A stretch of DNA of 64,000 nucleotides. Origin: a halophilic archaeon SHRA6 (GTDB lineage Archaea > Halobacteriota > Halobacteria > Halobacteriales > Haloferacaceae). Positions within the stretch are counted from its first letter, which is position 1. Each line of letters opens with the position of its first letter. The notes under the pieces are model-generated. The model had not been told where the DNA came from. It did no database searches and saw only the letters and a list, made by a program, of their open reading frames with translations. Below, piece after piece: positions 61,661 through 64,000 of this stretch. The DNA lies in assembly GCA_005239175.1 (NCBI GenBank), contig SOPS01000001.1, positions 310,001-374,000 of the forward strand, in the 5' to 3' direction. The translations under genes were made by a program, and so were the position numbers.

Positions 61661-62158
61661 ATGACCGAAATTCATCCCGATCAGCGCGTTGCCGTGTTGG
61701 CTGACTCCCAAAACCTCTATCATACCGCACAGAGCATGTATTCGCGGAATATCGACTACTCCTCGCTGTTGGAAAAGGCAGTCGCGGATCGATCGCTCGT
61801 GCGAGCGATCGCGTACGTTATTCGTGCAGACTCACCCGAGGAGGAGAAGTTCTTCGAGGCACTCGTGGATATCGGCTTCGAGACAAAGATCAAGGCGATC
61901 AAGACATTCGGCGACGGCTCGAAGAAGGCCGACTGGGACGTCGGAATGAGCCTCGACGCGGTGACCCTCGCGAGCCACGTTGACACGGTTGTCCTGTGTA
62001 CCGGAGACGGCGACTTCTCGCGGCTGTGTTCACATCTCAGACACGAAGGGGTCCGTGTCGAGGTGATGAGCTTTGGCTCCTCGACTGCCGAGGAGTTGAT
62101 CGAGGCGACCGACACGTTCATCGATCTCGCCGAGCGCGAAGATACCTTCCTGCTTTGA
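61661..62158 (+). CDS. NYN-domain RNase-like protein
   Basis: A 165-residue NYN (PIN-like) nuclease of the LabA/MARF type. Acidic metal ligands D15 (LADSQNLY), D91/D93 (ADWDVGMSLD with D99) and D116/D118 (TGDGDFS) form the expected catalytic triad or tetrad. It probably cleaves RNA. Promoter-like attaacaattaacc lies about 25-35 nt upstream. A small membrane protein gene follows just 2 bp later. Confidence 0.9.
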   Translation: MTEIHPDQRVAVLADSQNLYHTAQSMYSRNIDYSSLLEKAVADRSLVRAIAYVIRADSPEEEKFFEALVDIGFETKIKAIKTFGDGSKKADWDVGMSLDAVTLASHVDTVVLCTGDGDFSRLCSHLRHEGVRVEVMSFGSSTAEELIEATDTFIDLAEREDTFLL

Positions 62159-62160
62159 GG

Positions 62161-62361
62161 ATGTCCGACAGCACCACCTCGGAGTCCGAGCCGTTTCCGG
62201 TCGAAATACTGGCTGTGCCGTTCATTGTTGGAATGGCCGTCGGAATCGCCTTCGGCCGTGTCGCATTTCAGAGCACGCTCGTCGGTTTCGCGATCGGGGT
62301 GGCCCTGTTTGGGCTGCTCGCGATCGTCCGTGTTCGGCTGCTGCCAGTTCAGTCGAACTAA
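62161..62361 (+). CDS. Small two-helix membrane protein
   Basis: A 66-residue protein starting 2 bp after the NYN stop codon. Two hydrophobic segments (about 18-34 and 40-58) and an acidic N-terminus. I do not recognise a family. It is a possible membrane tether or partner of the NYN nuclease, given the tight spacing. Confidence 0.7.
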   Translation: MSDSTTSESEPFPVEILAVPFIVGMAVGIAFGRVAFQSTLVGFAIGVALFGLLAIVRVRLLPVQSN

Positions 62362-62427
62362 AACAAGAGGACGATCGCTACGGGTTCGTGACGCAACCGA
62401 TTTGTACGACTACGCGGTATCGCGTGC

Positions 62428-62907
62428 ATGAGCAACCTCGCCGATGAGACCGCCCTCGATCCGCTCCGAACGATCGCGGACTACCAGTTCGGCTCGGCCG
62501 CGGGCCCGGCGCTGTTTCCGGCCGACGAGCCGATCGAGATCCGTCGATCGAGCGGCGGCCGTCCACGACAGGTGCTCGTTTCCGGTACCCGCGTGGTCTC
62601 CTATGGGACCGACGGCCGATTCAGACTGGGCTACGAGGGCGGCAAACGACTCCAGGCCGCGCTGGACCCACCGGCCTACCGGGTTGTCGTCGGCGACGAA
62701 TCTGCTCCCTTCGTCCGAGACGGAAAGAACGTCTTTGCGAAGTTCGTCACCGAGGTCGATCCGGCGATCCGCCCCGGCGACGAGGTGCTGGTCGAACATC
62801 ACACCGGCTCGCTGTTGGGCGTTGGCCGCGCGGAGCTATCAGCCGAGGGAATCGCCGACTTCGAGTCGGGGATGGCCGTTAAGGTGCGGGACGGAACTCC
62901 GGAGTGA
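62428..62907 (+). CDS. PUA-domain RNA-binding protein
   Basis: A 159-residue protein. Residues about 75-150 form a PUA domain (VVVGDESAPFVRDGKNVFAKFV and the GRAELSAEGI end), the RNA-binding module of pseudouridine synthases and archaeosine transglycosylases. The N-terminal half (FGSAAGPALFPADEPIEIRRSS) is similar to the linker in ArcTGT-related proteins. No catalytic domain is fused, so it may act as a stand-alone tRNA/rRNA-binding factor. Confidence 0.85.
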   Translation: MSNLADETALDPLRTIADYQFGSAAGPALFPADEPIEIRRSSGGRPRQVLVSGTRVVSYGTDGRFRLGYEGGKRLQAALDPPAYRVVVGDESAPFVRDGKNVFAKFVTEVDPAIRPGDEVLVEHHTGSLLGVGRAELSAEGIADFESGMAVKVRDGTPE

Positions 62908-62933
62908 ATTATAATCCGATAACAGCTACTGGG

Positions 62934-63407
62934 TCACCGAACCGCAACGATCTCGACGTCAAGGACGAGCGTTCGCCCGGCGAGTTCGTGGTTGAAATCA
63001 ACCTCGACGACGTCCTCACGGATCGCCGTCACGTCTCCGTGCATTCCGTTTTCGGCGTGGACGTGCAGCCCGATTTCCGGCGGTTCGCCGACCATCCCCT
63101 CGAAGGTTTCGCGATCGTACTCACGGATTTTCTCGGGGTCGAACTCGCCGTAGGCCTCCTCGGGTTCGATTTCGATCGTTGCTTCCTCCCCGGCAGCGAG
63201 CCCGATGATTGCCTCCTCGAGTCCCTCGATCACCGCCCCCTCGCCGACGACGAACGACAGCGGAGTATAATCGTCTGGATCGCGTCCCTGTGCCTCTGCG
63301 AGCCCTGACTCGGCCGCGACCTCCCACTGGGAGGTCCCGAAGACGGTGCCGTCGGGGAAGCGGCCGGTATACTCGACGACCACGTGGTCGCCCGGTTCGA
63401 TGCTCAT
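62934..63407 (-). CDS. FKBP-type peptidyl-prolyl isomerase (SlyD-like)
   Basis: A 157-residue prolyl isomerase of the SlyD-like FKBP type. Diagnostic segments: VVVEYTGRFPDGTVFGTS near residue 8, LSFVVGEGAVIEGLEEAIIG near 50 and the inserted-flap region LAAGEEATIEIEPEEAYGEFDP near 75. It helps folding and may have chaperone activity. Convergent with the PUA gene. Confidence 0.94.
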   Translation of the reverse strand: MSIEPGDHVVVEYTGRFPDGTVFGTSQWEVAAESGLAEAQGRDPDDYTPLSFVVGEGAVIEGLEEAIIGLAAGEEATIEIEPEEAYGEFDPEKIREYDRETFEGMVGEPPEIGLHVHAENGMHGDVTAIREDVVEVDFNHELAGRTLVLDVEIVAVR

Positions 63408-63516
63408 AGAGGCCGTTCTGTGCGATCGGGGTAAGGTTCGTCGATTGTGGCGACTTGCGGAGAGTTACACACTCCGGCAGGGAGACGGGGATCAGTCCAG
63501 TTCCACGCCGCTTTTG

Positions 63517-63807
63517 CTAATCGTCCCCCGGTTTGTAGGCCCCGGGACGTTTTTCAATAGTATAAATCCATACCGTTTGGTCAGTCTGAGTTGCCTTACA
63601 ACCGAGCCGAAACGCACCGATTCGGAGTTTTGAGTGGGGCACACCAGTAAGCGGCTCCAGGTAGTCGATCGGATCGCGTCACTGGTCGGTAACGATCTCA
63701 TCGAGCTTTGAGACAATACGCTCCTGTTCGTGCGACTGGAGCTTCTCGTACGCCCGTTTTGCAGGCTCGGTGAACTTCCAATCCCACTTGTCGTCACTCG
63801 CTGGCAT
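63517..63807 (-). pseudogene. RelE-family toxin interrupted by an in-frame TGA
   Basis: From the ATG at 63807 the frame encodes 42 residues (MPASDDKWDWKFTEPAKRAY…), then TGA at 63679-63681, then continues in the same frame as RDPIDYLEPLTGVPHSKLRI and on to TAG at 63517. Including both parts the protein would be 95 residues, normal for RelE, and the C-terminal blocks (PHSKLRIGAFRLGCK, YTIEKRPGAY) are intact. Haloarchaeal relatives have a Trp where the TGA is, so TGG-to-TGA is the simple explanation. The toxin is inactive unless the stop is read through. It overlaps the antitoxin end by 14 bp. Confidence 0.8.
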
Positions 63808-64000
63808 CCGTATCTTCGTTCAAACCTGCTCGAATCTCGTCGCTGCTGTAGGTTCGCCCCTCGCCGGTCGCCAGTTGGTGTTCGCTGGCGACGATGTCCT
63901 TCCACCCTTTGCGCGAGAACGATGGATGCTTGATAGCATCCCGGAGCGCCCATCGAATAAACTCGCTTCGGGACGGGAAGTTTTCCGCCCGCCACGTCGC
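63794..64000 (-). CDS. Antitoxin of the RelE-type pair (5' end outside window)
   Basis: The last 68 codons are visible, ending at TGA 63794-63796. The segment FPSRSEFIRWALRDAIKHP is a ribbon-helix-helix (CopG/ParD-like) DNA-binding element, followed by the GWKDIVASEHQLATGEGRTY linker typical of haloarchaeal antitoxins. It would repress its own operon and neutralise the toxin; the partner toxin gene is broken. Confidence 0.8.
   Translation of the reverse strand, partial: ATWRAENFPSRSEFIRWALRDAIKHPSFSRKGWKDIVASEHQLATGEGRTYSSDEIRAGLNEDTDASE

Overview
The window is a gene-dense piece of a haloarchaeal chromosome. The proteins are strongly acidic (Asp/Glu-rich), G+C is high by eye, and promoters are archaeal TATA boxes often only 20-35 nt from the start codon, implying leaderless mRNAs. 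Many families are archaeal or haloarchaeal: ribosomal protein L15e, UbaA and JAMM of the SAMP ubiquitin-like system, membrane LonB, a group II chaperonin, NadM, DUF371, DUF373, TRAM, KorAB and geranylgeranyl reductase. The genus cannot be fixed from sequence alone. CGATCG-type words are conspicuously frequent throughout. No tRNA, rRNA, CRISPR array or insertion sequence was seen.

Layout. 1-2.3 kb: tail of a sugar ABC transporter operon (binding-protein C-terminus plus two permeases). 2.4-11.2 kb: L15e, a chemotaxis-type transducer without a ligand domain, ubaA, a thioesterase, NikR, an orphan peptide-binding lipoprotein with a PAP2 enzyme, a DsbA-like protein and thiD. 11.2-18.3 kb: proteostasis and cofactor genes (CPBP protease, lonB, nadM, SAM hydrolase, thermosome, amidohydrolase). 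18.3-28.4 kb: glycosyltransferases, small regulators, methyltransferase, TRAM, a radical-SAM/MBL pair, Hsp20, Nudix, MFS and zinc microproteins. 28.7-38.9 kb: DHH phosphoesterase, aldo/keto reductases, methylglyoxal synthase, a conserved coiled-coil protein with an unusual long leader region, JAMM desampylase with a rhodanese, DUF373 and OsmC. 39-51 kb: central metabolism (second DHH protein, geranylgeranyl reductase, korAB, flavin reductase, methylmalonyl-CoA mutase, DUF418, acetyl-CoA synthetase). 51-64 kb: stress and redox genes, an OYE-type oxidoreductase, an aspartoacylase-like hydrolase, an SDR, a putative class I terpene synthase, a PAS histidine kinase, a small three-gene unknown operon, NYN, PUA and FKBP proteins, and a broken RelE toxin next to its antitoxin.

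Most notable: (1) a 319-residue protein at 58401 with all the hallmarks of a class I terpene synthase; (2) five short tandem-repeat arrays at gene ends or in intergenic gaps, one made of copies of the last 13 codons plus stop codon of a glyoxalase-family gene; (3) two readable gene fossils, a frameshifted acetyl-CoA-synthetase C-terminus after mcmA and a relE toxin stopped by an in-frame TGA; (4) a leader region with two TATA boxes, each followed by GGTACCAG. Functions are assigned from motifs read by eye; nothing was searched against a database.
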